Source of the DNA: DATCMU01 sp036563245
Lineage (GTDB): Bacteria > Pseudomonadota > Alphaproteobacteria > Rhizobiales > Devosiaceae
Assembly (NCBI GenBank): GCA_036563245.1
Contig: DATCMU010000053.1
Location: 62,001 to 126,000, forward strand
DNA: 64,000 nucleotides
Direction: 5' to 3'
Numbering within the stretch: position 1 is the first letter of the stretch; each line of letters starts with the position of its first letter. The translations under genes were made by a program, and so were the position numbers. The notes below the pieces were generated by a model. That model was not told where the DNA came from, searched no databases, and worked only from the letters and a program-made list of their open reading frames with translations. Shown here one piece after another: positions 49,625 through 57,982 of the stretch.

Positions 49625-50485
49625 TCAGCCCGACTTGCCGGGATGGGTAACGTCGCGGGTTCTCTGGAGAGCGTCGACTGTATCCTCGTAGCGCAGGCGG
49701 GCGACGCCGAGAAACAGGCAATCGACCATGGACAGTTGCGCGATGCGGCTGACCATGGCGCCGGCACGCAGGCTGCTTTCGCGGGCGTGATAGATGAGGC
49801 GCTCGTCGGCGGCGAGCGCCAGCGCGGATTCCGGCGCCCCGGTGATCGCCACGGTATAGGCGCCGCTCTGACGCGCGACATCAAGGTAGCGTACAGTGTC
49901 GGCTGTCGCCCCGGAATGGGAAAAGCCCAGGGCAACCGTTTCATTCGGCGAAAGGAGGGCCGCGGTCCAGGCTTCGTGCGAATCGGAGAGCAGGAAGGCA
50001 TTGCGCCCCACCCGGAACAGCTTGTGGTGCAGATCCTGTGCGACAAACTGGCTGGCACCGATGCCAAACAACAGGATCCGCTGCGCCCTTTCGAGGGCCA
50101 CGACAACCCGCTCCAGTGCCGCAAAGTCCATGCTGGCGACCGTTTCCTCGATGGCAAGGATTTCGAGCGCGGCGACCTTGGCCGCCATGTCCTGCAAGCT
50201 GTCTGACTTGGCGATGTCGGCGCCCAGGGTGGCTGACGGTCCGAATTGCGCTGCTTCCTTGCCAAGTTCGGTTGCCAGCGCCATGCGTAGTTGCGGATAG
50301 CCCGACAGCCCGATCACCCGGCAAAACCGCACCACGGTCGCCACCGAAGTTGCGCACATCTCCGCCAGTTCGGAGATCGTGCGCTCTCGAGTGACGGACG
50401 GATTGTCGCGGATCACGGCGGCTATGCGTCGCATGGAGGGAGTGAACCGGTCCGCGGATGCCTCGATCGTCGATTGAATACCCAT
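49625..50485 (-). CDS. RpiR/MurR family transcriptional regulator with SIS domain
   Basis: A 286-residue protein. An N-terminal HTH_6 domain (about 1-77: MRRIAAVIRDNPSVTRERTI, ISELAEMCATSVATVVRFCR) is followed by a sugar-phosphate-binding SIS domain with LLFGIGASQFVAQDLHHKLF and VALGFSHSGATADTV. MurR-type members sense MurNAc 6-phosphate and repress murQ operons. It is divergent from murQ, matching the murR-murQ arrangement in enterobacteria. The start at 50485 (MGIQSTIEAS) is backed by GAGGA. Effector identity is inferred from the neighbours. Confidence 0.88.
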   Translation of the reverse strand: MGIQSTIEASADRFTPSMRRIAAVIRDNPSVTRERTISELAEMCATSVATVVRFCRVIGLSGYPQLRMALATELGKEAAQFGPSATLGADIAKSDSLQDMAAKVAALEILAIEETVASMDFAALERVVVALERAQRILLFGIGASQFVAQDLHHKLFRVGRNAFLLSDSHEAWTAALLSPNETVALGFSHSGATADTVRYLDVARQSGAYTVAITGAPESALALAADERLIYHARESSLRAGAMVSRIAQLSMVDCLFLGVARLRYEDTVDALQRTRDVTHPGKSG

Positions 50486-50795
50486 CGATCCTCGCTTTCC
50501 CAACAAGGGCATGGTCCCGAATCGGCGATGCCCCGTGACCTGTCCCCTTCTAGGCGGGCTGCATATTCCATTCACGATGAAACTTATGTGCAACGTATTA
50601 GTCAATTATGAAAAATCTTGACACTCCACGCACATGAACCATAGGCTTCGTTCATCCGCGGCCCTGGTCCGCGCAGGCCGTTGTCAAGCATGGGGAGTGA
50701 GGGATGGGGCTGGTTGCAGCGCAAGAAGTAGTGACGGGTTGCGCGCCCACGATCCCTTGCACGTGGTCCATACCGGCAGTTGGCACGACACGGCG
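50486..50795. other. Divergent regulatory region between the RpiR-type gene and murQ
   Basis: No gene. It contains an AT-rich patch (50575-50625). A possible murQ promoter has TTGACA at 50618-50623 and a weak -10 near 50641. GTCAA (50601-50605) and TTGAC (50618-50622) form a spaced inverted repeat that could be the regulator site. The frame of murQ is open upstream to 50634, but that part is not family-like. Confidence 0.45.
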
Positions 50796-51734
50796 ATGAG
50801 CATACTGGCCGAGGAACATCGCGCGATCCTTTCGGAGCTTGCACGCCTCGTATCCGAGGAGCGCAACCCCAACACGATGGGCATCGACATGATGTCCACC
50901 ACCGAAATCCTGCACACGATCAACCAGGAAGACCGCACGGTGCCCGAGGCGGTCGGAAAGGTCATTCCGCAGATCGCGAGGGTCGTGGATGTGGTTGTAG
51001 AGGCCTTCCGCAAGGGCGGCCGGCTCGTCTATATCGGTGCCGGCACTTCGGGCCGGCTCGGCGTGCTCGACGCCTCGGAGTGCTCGCCCACATTCGGCGT
51101 TCCGCCTGAAATGGTCGTTGGGCTGATCGCCGGTGGTCCGCATGCACTCACCCATGCAACTGAAGGCGCGGAGGACAGCGCGGAGCAAGGCGCCGCAGAC
51201 CTCGCCGGGATCAACCTTGGCGCCACGGACGTCGTCGTCGGTATCGCGGTCAGCGGACGCACCCCCTACGTCATCGGCGCGCTGGAGTATGCCAGGTCGA
51301 TCGGCGCCACCACCGCCGCCCTTTCGTGCAATCCGGCTTCGACCATCGCCAGGATCGCGGACATCGCCATCTCCCCAGTGGTGGGACCAGAGGCCCTGAC
51401 CGGCTCGACGCGCATGAAGTCGGGCACCGCGCAGAAGCTCGTCCTGAACATGCTGAGCACGGCGAGCATGATCCGCATGGGCAAGATCTACCAGAACCTG
51501 ATGGTCGATCTGCACGCCAGCAACAGGAAGCTGCTGGCCCGCGCAGTACGCATCGTCATGCAGGCCACCGGATGTTCGGAATCCGAGGCCGAGGACGCAC
51601 TCAAGCGCACGGGCAACGACGTCAAGCTCGCCATTCTCGTCAGGCTGACCGGCAAGAACGAGGCAGAGGCCCGCTCGCTGCTCGCCGCCTCCGACGGGTT
51701 CCTGCGTACGGCCATCGAGGGTGGCGTGCGATGA
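50796..51734 (+). CDS. murQ: N-acetylmuramic acid 6-phosphate etherase
   Basis: A 312-residue lyase that removes D-lactate from MurNAc 6-phosphate to give GlcNAc 6-phosphate. The SIS core is YIGAGTSGRLGVLDASECSP (about 79-98) with the catalytic Glu in DASEC, followed by GSTRMKSGTAQKLVLNMLST and a C-terminal UBA-like helical tail typical of MurQ. The N-terminal SEERNPNTMGID is also conserved. I chose the ATG at 50796 (MSILAEEHRA). It heads the salvage operon, divergent from its probable regulator. Confidence 0.93.
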   Translation: MSILAEEHRAILSELARLVSEERNPNTMGIDMMSTTEILHTINQEDRTVPEAVGKVIPQIARVVDVVVEAFRKGGRLVYIGAGTSGRLGVLDASECSPTFGVPPEMVVGLIAGGPHALTHATEGAEDSAEQGAADLAGINLGATDVVVGIAVSGRTPYVIGALEYARSIGATTAALSCNPASTIARIADIAISPVVGPEALTGSTRMKSGTAQKLVLNMLSTASMIRMGKIYQNLMVDLHASNRKLLARAVRIVMQATGCSESEAEDALKRTGNDVKLAILVRLTGKNEAEARSLLAASDGFLRTAIEGGVR

Positions 51735-51867
51735 CCCGTCCAACCTGCACGCAAATCGAGGGATCGGTCCGCAAGAGGGGCAGCGACGTGCCGTCCTGCA
51801 TGCGGACCGGGGATGCCGCCACCGGCCGCCAGCGGCCGGCCAACACCAGCAAAGAGGGAACAGAACT

Positions 51868-53391
51868 ATGAACTGGATCACACCAAGAAAGCTCATGGCC
51901 GGACTTGCCATCGCGGCCGGCCTGAGCACTGCCATCGTGGCGATACCGGCCCAGGCAGCAACATTGCGCATGGCCTGGTCGCAAGACGCAACCGGCCTCG
52001 ATCCGCACAAGCAGACGGCCTTTTCGTCCTTGCGGCTGCTCGAACTCATCTATGAGCCGCTTGTGATGCTCGACCCGGACCTCAACGTGGTACCTGCGGT
52101 CGCCAAGAGCTGGCAATTCTCCTCGGATGGATTGACCCTGACCTTCAACCTCGACCCCAACGCCAAGTTCTCGACGGGCGACCAGGTCACGTCTGCCGAC
52201 GTGAAAGCCTCGTTCGAGCGCCTGCTCGACGAAAATACTGGCGCCGCGGCGCGCTCCAACTTCCTTTCCATCGCCAGTATCGATACTCCCGATGCCGAGA
52301 CGGTCGTTTTCCACCTCTCCGAGCCCGATGCCCCGATCCTTGTCGCCATGGCGACCACCAACGCGGCCATCGTGCCGGCTTCGGAGATCGCGGCGGGCGA
52401 CATTGGCACAAAGGCCATCGGCTCTGGCCCATTCAAGCTCGACGACTGGCAGCCGAACTCGCGGGACGTGCTGTCGGCCAACCCCTATTGGGCGGGTGGC
52501 AAGACCGGGGTCGACGGCATCGATATCTCGGTGCTGCCCGATGAAACAGCCATCCTGGCGTCGCTGCGCGCCGGCCAGACCGATTTCGCGCTGCTGAACG
52601 ATCCGCTCGTCGCGACCCTCGTGCCCAGCGAGCCGAACCTTCAACTCAATCGCGTGGCGGGCCTGTCCTACAACGTCCTGCAGCTCAATCCGTCGCGCAA
52701 GCCGATGGACAACCTCAAGGTCCGTCAGGCCATTTCCTGCGCGGTCAACCGCCAGGAAGTCCTCGACACCGCTTCTCTCGGCGAAGGCCGGGTGACCGGT
52801 CCCCTGACCATGCCGGCCTACCGTTCCGACCCGAGCACCCTGTTCTGCTACAAGCAGGATGTCGCCAAGGCGAAGGAACTCATGAAGGAGGCCGGCTATC
52901 CCGATGGATTCTCGGCGACCGTGATCGCCGCGACCGGCGAGCCGCCCGTTGCCTCTTCAGAGGCCCAGGTTCTGCAGAGCCAGCTCGGCGCGATCGGCAT
53001 CAAGCTCGACATCAAGCTCATGGAACTCAACGTCTATGTCGACGCCTGGCTGAAAGCCGATTTCGACATGGCCGTGGCACTCAACGGCGGGCGCCCCGAT
53101 CCGTACACGATGTACAATCGCTACTTCACCAAGACGGGTAACCTGCTCAAGGTCTCCAACTTCGTGGATGACGAACTCGACAGCCTGATGCAGCAGGGTC
53201 GCATCGAAACCGATCCGGCCAAGCGCAAGGTCATCTTCCAGAAGTTCGAGCAACATCTCGCGGAGATGTCGCCCTGGATCTGGCTGTCCTCGCCGAACCT
53301 TTACACTGCACAGCAAAAGACCGTGCATGGGTTCGTGCCCTCGCCGACCGGTTCGCTCTTCTCACTGAGCAAGGTCACGCTCGACCAGTAG
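51868..53391 (+). CDS. Peptide-type ABC substrate-binding protein (SBP family 5) of the salvage operon
   Basis: A 507-residue periplasmic protein. The signal peptide is about 30 residues (ending AQA). AATLRMAWSQDATGLDPHKQ, NAKFSTGDQVTSADVKASFE, KAIGSGPFKLDDW and VRQAISCAVNRQEVLD are SBP family 5 (DppA/OppA-like) motifs. Between murQ and anmK, the likely cargo is a muropeptide, anhydro-muropeptide or MurNAc-containing fragment rather than a free peptide. The start has AAAGAGGGA upstream. Confidence 0.9.
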   Translation: MNWITPRKLMAGLAIAAGLSTAIVAIPAQAATLRMAWSQDATGLDPHKQTAFSSLRLLELIYEPLVMLDPDLNVVPAVAKSWQFSSDGLTLTFNLDPNAKFSTGDQVTSADVKASFERLLDENTGAAARSNFLSIASIDTPDAETVVFHLSEPDAPILVAMATTNAAIVPASEIAAGDIGTKAIGSGPFKLDDWQPNSRDVLSANPYWAGGKTGVDGIDISVLPDETAILASLRAGQTDFALLNDPLVATLVPSEPNLQLNRVAGLSYNVLQLNPSRKPMDNLKVRQAISCAVNRQEVLDTASLGEGRVTGPLTMPAYRSDPSTLFCYKQDVAKAKELMKEAGYPDGFSATVIAATGEPPVASSEAQVLQSQLGAIGIKLDIKLMELNVYVDAWLKADFDMAVALNGGRPDPYTMYNRYFTKTGNLLKVSNFVDDELDSLMQQGRIETDPAKRKVIFQKFEQHLAEMSPWIWLSSPNLYTAQQKTVHGFVPSPTGSLFSLSKVTLDQ

Positions 53392-53402
53392 CTCCTCCCG
53401 TC

Positions 53403-53430
53403 GCGGGGCGGGTTCGAGGACCTGCCCCGC
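53403..53430 (+). promoter_or_regulatory. Intercistronic hairpin between binding protein and permease
   Basis: GCGGGGCGGG (53403-53412) pairs with CCTGCCCCGC (53421-53430), including one G-T pair. It lies 12 bases after the binding-protein stop and probably stabilises that part of the transcript. Confidence 0.75.
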
Positions 53431-53454
53431 GCACCACCTTTCCGGGACCGCTCC

Positions 53455-54414
53455 ATGTCTTATGTCGTCCAGCGGCTGCTCACATTCCCGCTGATCCTGT
53501 TCGGCGTGGCCCTGATCGTCTTCTTCTCCATCCGGCTCATTCCCGGCGATGCGATCACCGCGATGCTGGGGACCGAGGCAGGGCTACTGACGCCCGATCA
53601 GCGTGCCGCCCTCGCCCATTATTTCGGCATCGACCAGCCTGTGGGGGCGCAGTTTCTCTCATGGCTGAGCGGCCTGTTGCATGGCGACATGGGAATTTCC
53701 GTCACCTTCGGAAAGCCGGTCCTGTCGGTCATTCTCGAGCATTTTCCGCTGACGCTCGAGCTGGCGCTCATGTCCATGGTGATTGCGCTCATCGTTGGCG
53801 TGCCGTTTGGGGTCCTGGCGGCGACGCGCAACGAGCGCCCCAGCGATCTGGCGGTGCGAATCCTTGCGATGCTCGGCCAGTCGACCCCCAATTTCGTGCT
53901 TGGCCTGCTGATCATCTACGTTCTCTCGGTCTATTTCGGCGCGGTGCCGGCCATGGGGGTCTTCACGCCCATAACCGTCGATCCTCTGGCCAATCTGATG
54001 CAGCTGCTTTTCCCAGCGATTACCCTCGGTTTCGCGTTCGCCGCTTCGGTTACCCGCATATCGCGTTCGGCCATGCTCGATATCCTGAGTGACGACTACA
54101 TCCGCACGGCCCGCAGCAAGGGAGCGTCACCCGCCAGCGTGATCTGGTTTCACGCGCTACCCAATGCGCTTATTCCCGTGGTCACGCTATCTGGCGTGGA
54201 ATTCGGCTACCTGCTGGGCGGCGCGGTCATCGTGGAGCAGGTTTTCGCCCTGCCGGGGATCGGCCGCCTGGTGCTCAACGCCATTTCGCAACGCGACTAT
54301 GCGCTGGTCCAGGGCACCGTCCTGTTCATCGCGTTCAACTTCCTTGTGGTGAACCTCATCGTCGATCTCGCCTATGTGGCGCTCGATCCGCGCATCCGCC
54401 TGGGGGGCCGCTGA
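53455..54414 (+). CDS. Peptide-type ABC transporter permease (DppB-like)
   Basis: A 319-residue permease with six helices. It begins MSYVVQRLLTFPLILFGVAL, which is typical of DppB-type proteins. The coupling loop DDYIRTARSKGASPASVIW and the segment GYLLGGAVIVEQVFALPGIG are diagnostic of the oligopeptide permease B group. Its stop overlaps the start of the DppC-like gene (TGATG, 1-base overlap), showing translational coupling. Confidence 0.93.
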   Translation: MSYVVQRLLTFPLILFGVALIVFFSIRLIPGDAITAMLGTEAGLLTPDQRAALAHYFGIDQPVGAQFLSWLSGLLHGDMGISVTFGKPVLSVILEHFPLTLELALMSMVIALIVGVPFGVLAATRNERPSDLAVRILAMLGQSTPNFVLGLLIIYVLSVYFGAVPAMGVFTPITVDPLANLMQLLFPAITLGFAFAASVTRISRSAMLDILSDDYIRTARSKGASPASVIWFHALPNALIPVVTLSGVEFGYLLGGAVIVEQVFALPGIGRLVLNAISQRDYALVQGTVLFIAFNFLVVNLIVDLAYVALDPRIRLGGR

Positions 54415-55253
54415 TGCGTATCCTCAAAGCCCTGTTCAGACACCCGAGCGGCCGGATCGGTGCGACCGTTATCGCCATCTATCTCGTGATCGCGGTTCTC
54501 GGCGCGCTTGGGCTAACTCCTCACAATCCCCTCAAGCCCTTCCCGCTCGATCGGCTCAAGGCACCGGGTGGCACCTACTGGATGGGCACCGACCTCCTGG
54601 GCCGTGACACGGCAAGCCGGCTCATGCTGGGGATCGGCCAGAGCTTCATCGTCGCGTTTGCCTCCGTTGCGGGCGCGACCGTCGCCGGTACGATCATCGG
54701 GCTTTTGTCGGCCTGGTGGGGCAGTCTGTGGGACGGCATCCTGATGCGGATCATGGACGTGCTGCTGGCTTTCCCCGCGATCCTTCTCGCGCTGCTGATC
54801 ATCGCGATCGTCGGGCCCGGCCCGATGACGAGCATCACAGCCATCGCCATCGTCTACACGCCGATCTTCGCGCGCGTCGTGCGCGGGCCGTCGCTTTCCC
54901 TCAAGCGGCGCGAATTCGTCGACGCCGCGAGGACCTTCGGCAGCTCGCAGCGCTACATTCTCAGCCGGCACCTGCTGCTCAACCTTGTCGCGCCGCTCAC
55001 CGTACAGGTCACCCTGGCACTTGCCTGGGCACTGCTTACGGAGGCGGGGTTGAGTTTTCTCGGGCTGGGTACCCAGCCGCCGGCGCCCTCGCTCGGGCTC
55101 ATGCTTTCCGAAAGCAAGAACCTGATGCAGCACGCGCCCTGGCTCATGTTTTTCCCCGGCCTGACGATCATGCTGGGCATCCTTGGCTTCAACCTGACCG
55201 GTGACGCGTTGCGCGACATTCTCGATCCGCGCACGCAAGGCAGGGCGTCATGA
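54414..55253 (+). CDS. Peptide-type ABC transporter permease (DppC-like)
   Basis: A 279-residue permease. The N-terminal GRIGATVIAIYLVIAVLG helix, the early periplasmic PLDRLKAPGGTYWMGTDLLGRD motif (as GTDLLGRD, diagnostic for DppC/OppC), the coupling loop KRREFVDAARTFGSSQRY, and GLSFLGLGTQPPAPSLG near the end. It overlaps its neighbours at both ends, so the importer genes are one translational unit. Confidence 0.93.
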   Translation: MRILKALFRHPSGRIGATVIAIYLVIAVLGALGLTPHNPLKPFPLDRLKAPGGTYWMGTDLLGRDTASRLMLGIGQSFIVAFASVAGATVAGTIIGLLSAWWGSLWDGILMRIMDVLLAFPAILLALLIIAIVGPGPMTSITAIAIVYTPIFARVVRGPSLSLKRREFVDAARTFGSSQRYILSRHLLLNLVAPLTVQVTLALAWALLTEAGLSFLGLGTQPPAPSLGLMLSESKNLMQHAPWLMFFPGLTIMLGILGFNLTGDALRDILDPRTQGRAS

Positions 55254-56983
55254 CTACACCCATCCTGTCTGTCCGCGACCTTCGGGTCGGATTTGGCGCC
55301 GATCCGAAGACCAACGAGGTTGTACGCGGCGTGAGTTTCGATCTGGCGGCCGGGGAGACTATCGGCATCGTTGGGGAAAGCGGCTCGGGAAAATCGGTCA
55401 CGGCCCTTTGCGTGAACCGCCTGGTGGATTTCGGCGGTGGCAGGATCACCAGCGGATCGATCAGCCTGACACGGGCCGACGGCAGCCTGCTCGACATCAC
55501 GCGCGCCGACGAGCGCACCCTTCGCCATGTGCGCGGGCGCGATGTGGGCATGATCTTCCAGGAACCGATGACTTCGCTCAACCCGGTTCACACCATCGGC
55601 CGACAGATCGAGGAGGCCTTCAGGCTCAACCGGGGCATCACCGGTCGCGCGGCGACCAACGCAGCGCGCGATGTGCTCGAACGTGTGCGTATCCCGGACG
55701 CGGCGTCACGCCTGGGCTATTACCCGCACCAGCTTTCGGGCGGGATGCGGCAACGCGTGATGATCGCCATGGCGCTCGCCGCGAGCCCGCGGCTGCTGAT
55801 CGCCGACGAACCGACCACCGCGCTGGACGTAACCGTTCAGGCGCAGATCATGGCGCTTCTCGCCGAGCTGCGCGAGGAAACCGGCATGGCGATGATCTTC
55901 ATCACGCACGATATCGGGCTGGTGGCCGGCATCGCCGACCGGATCCTGGTGATGCAGGGCGGCGAGGTGGTGGAACAGGATGAGGTCGGCGCCGTGCTGG
56001 ACCATCCCCGGCATCCCTACACACGGCACTTGCTGGAGGCGGTTCCCCATTTCAACTCCGGCCGGGCCGCGAGGCGCGATGGCAAGCGCGGAGGACCGGC
56101 CGAACCGGTCATTTCGGTCGATGATCTCGTCGTCCGCTTCCCCGTCGGCAGGCGTATCCTGAAGCCCACAGGCGCGGTCCACGCAGTGGACGGGATCGGT
56201 TTCGATCTGCTGCCGGGGGAAACGCTGGCCATCGTGGGCGAGAGCGGCTCGGGCAAGTCGACCACCGCGCGCGCCATCCTTGGCCTCAGCCCGAAACTCC
56301 GCGGCACGATCGCGGCCCATGCCGGCAAGACCCGGCATCCTGTCCAGATGGTCTTTCAGGACCCGTTCGCTTCGCTCAATCCGCGCCTGAACGTGGAGAA
56401 CCTGATGGCCGAGCCGGCAATCGCCAATGGCCAGCGCAAGAGCGCGGCGCTTCGGGAACGCATGACCTATCTGCTCAACCGTGTCGGCCTGCCGGATGAC
56501 GCATTGACGCGCTACGCCCACCAATTCTCGGGCGGACAGCGGCAGCGCCTCTGCATCGCGCGGGCGCTGATGCTCAACCCCGAGGTGGTGGTGCTCGACG
56601 AGGCGGTTTCGGCGCTCGATGTTTCGGTTCAGGCCCAGGTCCTCGATCTTCTTGTCGATCTGCAGCGCGAATTCGGCCTGGCCTATCTGTTCATTTCCCA
56701 CGACATGGCCGTTGTGGAGCGGATCGCGCACAGGATCGCGGTGATGTATGCCGGCCAGATCGTCGAGATTGGTGACGCCGCAGCGATCCTCTCGGCGCCG
56801 CAGCACGATTACACCAGGCGCCTGATCTCGGCGGTCCCGGCCGTCGAGCGGCGCCACCGGCATTTCACCGTCGATGTGACCCAGGTTCCCTCTCTGGTAC
56901 GTCCGGCCGGCTACGAGCCGCCGCCAGCGAAATGGCGCGAAGTGGGACCCGACCATCGCGTACGCATGGACGCACCGGCATGA
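55250..56983 (+). CDS. Dual-ATPase ABC protein (DppD-DppF fusion)
   Basis: A 577-residue protein with two complete ABC ATPase domains. Domain 1 (about 1-265) has Walker A GESGSGKSV, LSGGMRQRVMIAMAL and LLIADEPTTALDVTV. Domain 2 (about 285-560) has GESGSGKST, FSGGQRQRLCIARAL and VVVLDEAVSALDVSV. Each has the oligopeptide-transporter C-terminal extension with HPRHPYTRHLLEAVP or HDYTRRLISAVP. It drives the two permeases. It overlaps the permease by 4 bases and the hydrolase by 4 bases. Confidence 0.94.
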   Translation: MTTPILSVRDLRVGFGADPKTNEVVRGVSFDLAAGETIGIVGESGSGKSVTALCVNRLVDFGGGRITSGSISLTRADGSLLDITRADERTLRHVRGRDVGMIFQEPMTSLNPVHTIGRQIEEAFRLNRGITGRAATNAARDVLERVRIPDAASRLGYYPHQLSGGMRQRVMIAMALAASPRLLIADEPTTALDVTVQAQIMALLAELREETGMAMIFITHDIGLVAGIADRILVMQGGEVVEQDEVGAVLDHPRHPYTRHLLEAVPHFNSGRAARRDGKRGGPAEPVISVDDLVVRFPVGRRILKPTGAVHAVDGIGFDLLPGETLAIVGESGSGKSTTARAILGLSPKLRGTIAAHAGKTRHPVQMVFQDPFASLNPRLNVENLMAEPAIANGQRKSAALRERMTYLLNRVGLPDDALTRYAHQFSGGQRQRLCIARALMLNPEVVVLDEAVSALDVSVQAQVLDLLVDLQREFGLAYLFISHDMAVVERIAHRIAVMYAGQIVEIGDAAAILSAPQHDYTRRLISAVPAVERRHRHFTVDVTQVPSLVRPAGYEPPPAKWREVGPDHRVRMDAPA

Positions 56984-57972
56984 GTGCCACCAGGGAAAGG
57001 CTGGAGGACGCATTCACTCCCCTCGCGGAAGCCGTTGCCGCGGGACGCATACCCGGTGGCGTGCTCGGCATCGTCGATGCCGACGGCAATCGCGGGGTCA
57101 GGGCCATGGGCTCTGCCCAGATCGTGCCTGAGCGCCGGCAGATGAGAGCGGACACATGGTTCGATCTTGCCTCGCTGACCAAGGTCTTGTTCACCACCCC
57201 GCGCATTCTCGAACTGGCTTCTTCCGGTGTGATCGATCTTGACGCCCCGCTCACCAGCGCCCTGCCCGATTTTCGCCAGTACAATCCGGACAACTGGGAG
57301 CGACGCGTCACATTCCGCCAGTGCCTTGGCCACCAGACGCCGTTCCCGGCCGTTTTCCCGATCTATACCTATGGCCGGGATCCCGACCTCTTGCGCGCCT
57401 TCGTACTGCAGCACGAATGGCCGGCGGGACCTACGGTCTATTCCGATATCAACTACATCCTTCTTGGGCTCGCGCTCGAGCGGTTGTCGGGCCAGACCAT
57501 CCGGGAAATGGACCCCGGCCCCGGCTTCGCCTGGAGCGCCAATCCCGGCCATTGCGCGGCAACCGAGGACGATACGTGGCGGCATCGCGTGCTCTGCGGC
57601 GAAGTCCATGACGACAACTGCTCCGCCCTAGCGGGCGCAGGTCACGCCGGGCTGTTCGGCACGGCCGATTCAATTCTCGATTTTGCGGCGGCCCGCCTTG
57701 ATGATACCGGACCGGACGCCCTGATCCGCACGCCGCTTTCCGCGCGCCGCACCCACGGCTGGGAGCGCCCGTATCCGGGCTGGTCGGGCGGCGACCGCTG
57801 TTCGGCTGAAACCATCGGGCATACCGGCTTCACGGGCACCGGATTGTGGATCGACTTCGCCAGGGGACGGGCCTGGACACTTCTGACCAATCGCATTCAT
57901 CCCACCCGCCATTCGAACAGCGGAATCGTGGAATTGCGCCGGGCGACCGGCGACCGGATCAATCAGGACTAA
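56980..57972 (+). CDS. Beta-lactamase-fold serine hydrolase, possible MurNAc-L-Ala amidase (AmiE/YbbE-like)
   Basis: A 330-residue class C beta-lactamase-related serine hydrolase. The nucleophile motif is S65-x-x-K68 in LASLTKV, the second motif is YSD at 154-156 (Tyr-Ser-Asp where class C enzymes have Tyr-x-Asn), and HTGFTGTG near 283 is the third. No signal peptide is visible, so it should be cytosolic. In Bacillus the murQ operon encodes a beta-lactamase-fold amidase (AmiE/YbbE) that removes peptide from MurNAc; this gene has the same neighbours. It is translationally coupled to the ABC ATPase. An esterase role is the alternative. Confidence 0.75.
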   Translation: MSATRERLEDAFTPLAEAVAAGRIPGGVLGIVDADGNRGVRAMGSAQIVPERRQMRADTWFDLASLTKVLFTTPRILELASSGVIDLDAPLTSALPDFRQYNPDNWERRVTFRQCLGHQTPFPAVFPIYTYGRDPDLLRAFVLQHEWPAGPTVYSDINYILLGLALERLSGQTIREMDPGPGFAWSANPGHCAATEDDTWRHRVLCGEVHDDNCSALAGAGHAGLFGTADSILDFAAARLDDTGPDALIRTPLSARRTHGWERPYPGWSGGDRCSAETIGHTGFTGTGLWIDFARGRAWTLLTNRIHPTRHSNSGIVELRRATGDRINQD

Positions 57973-57982
57973 GGAGCAACAG

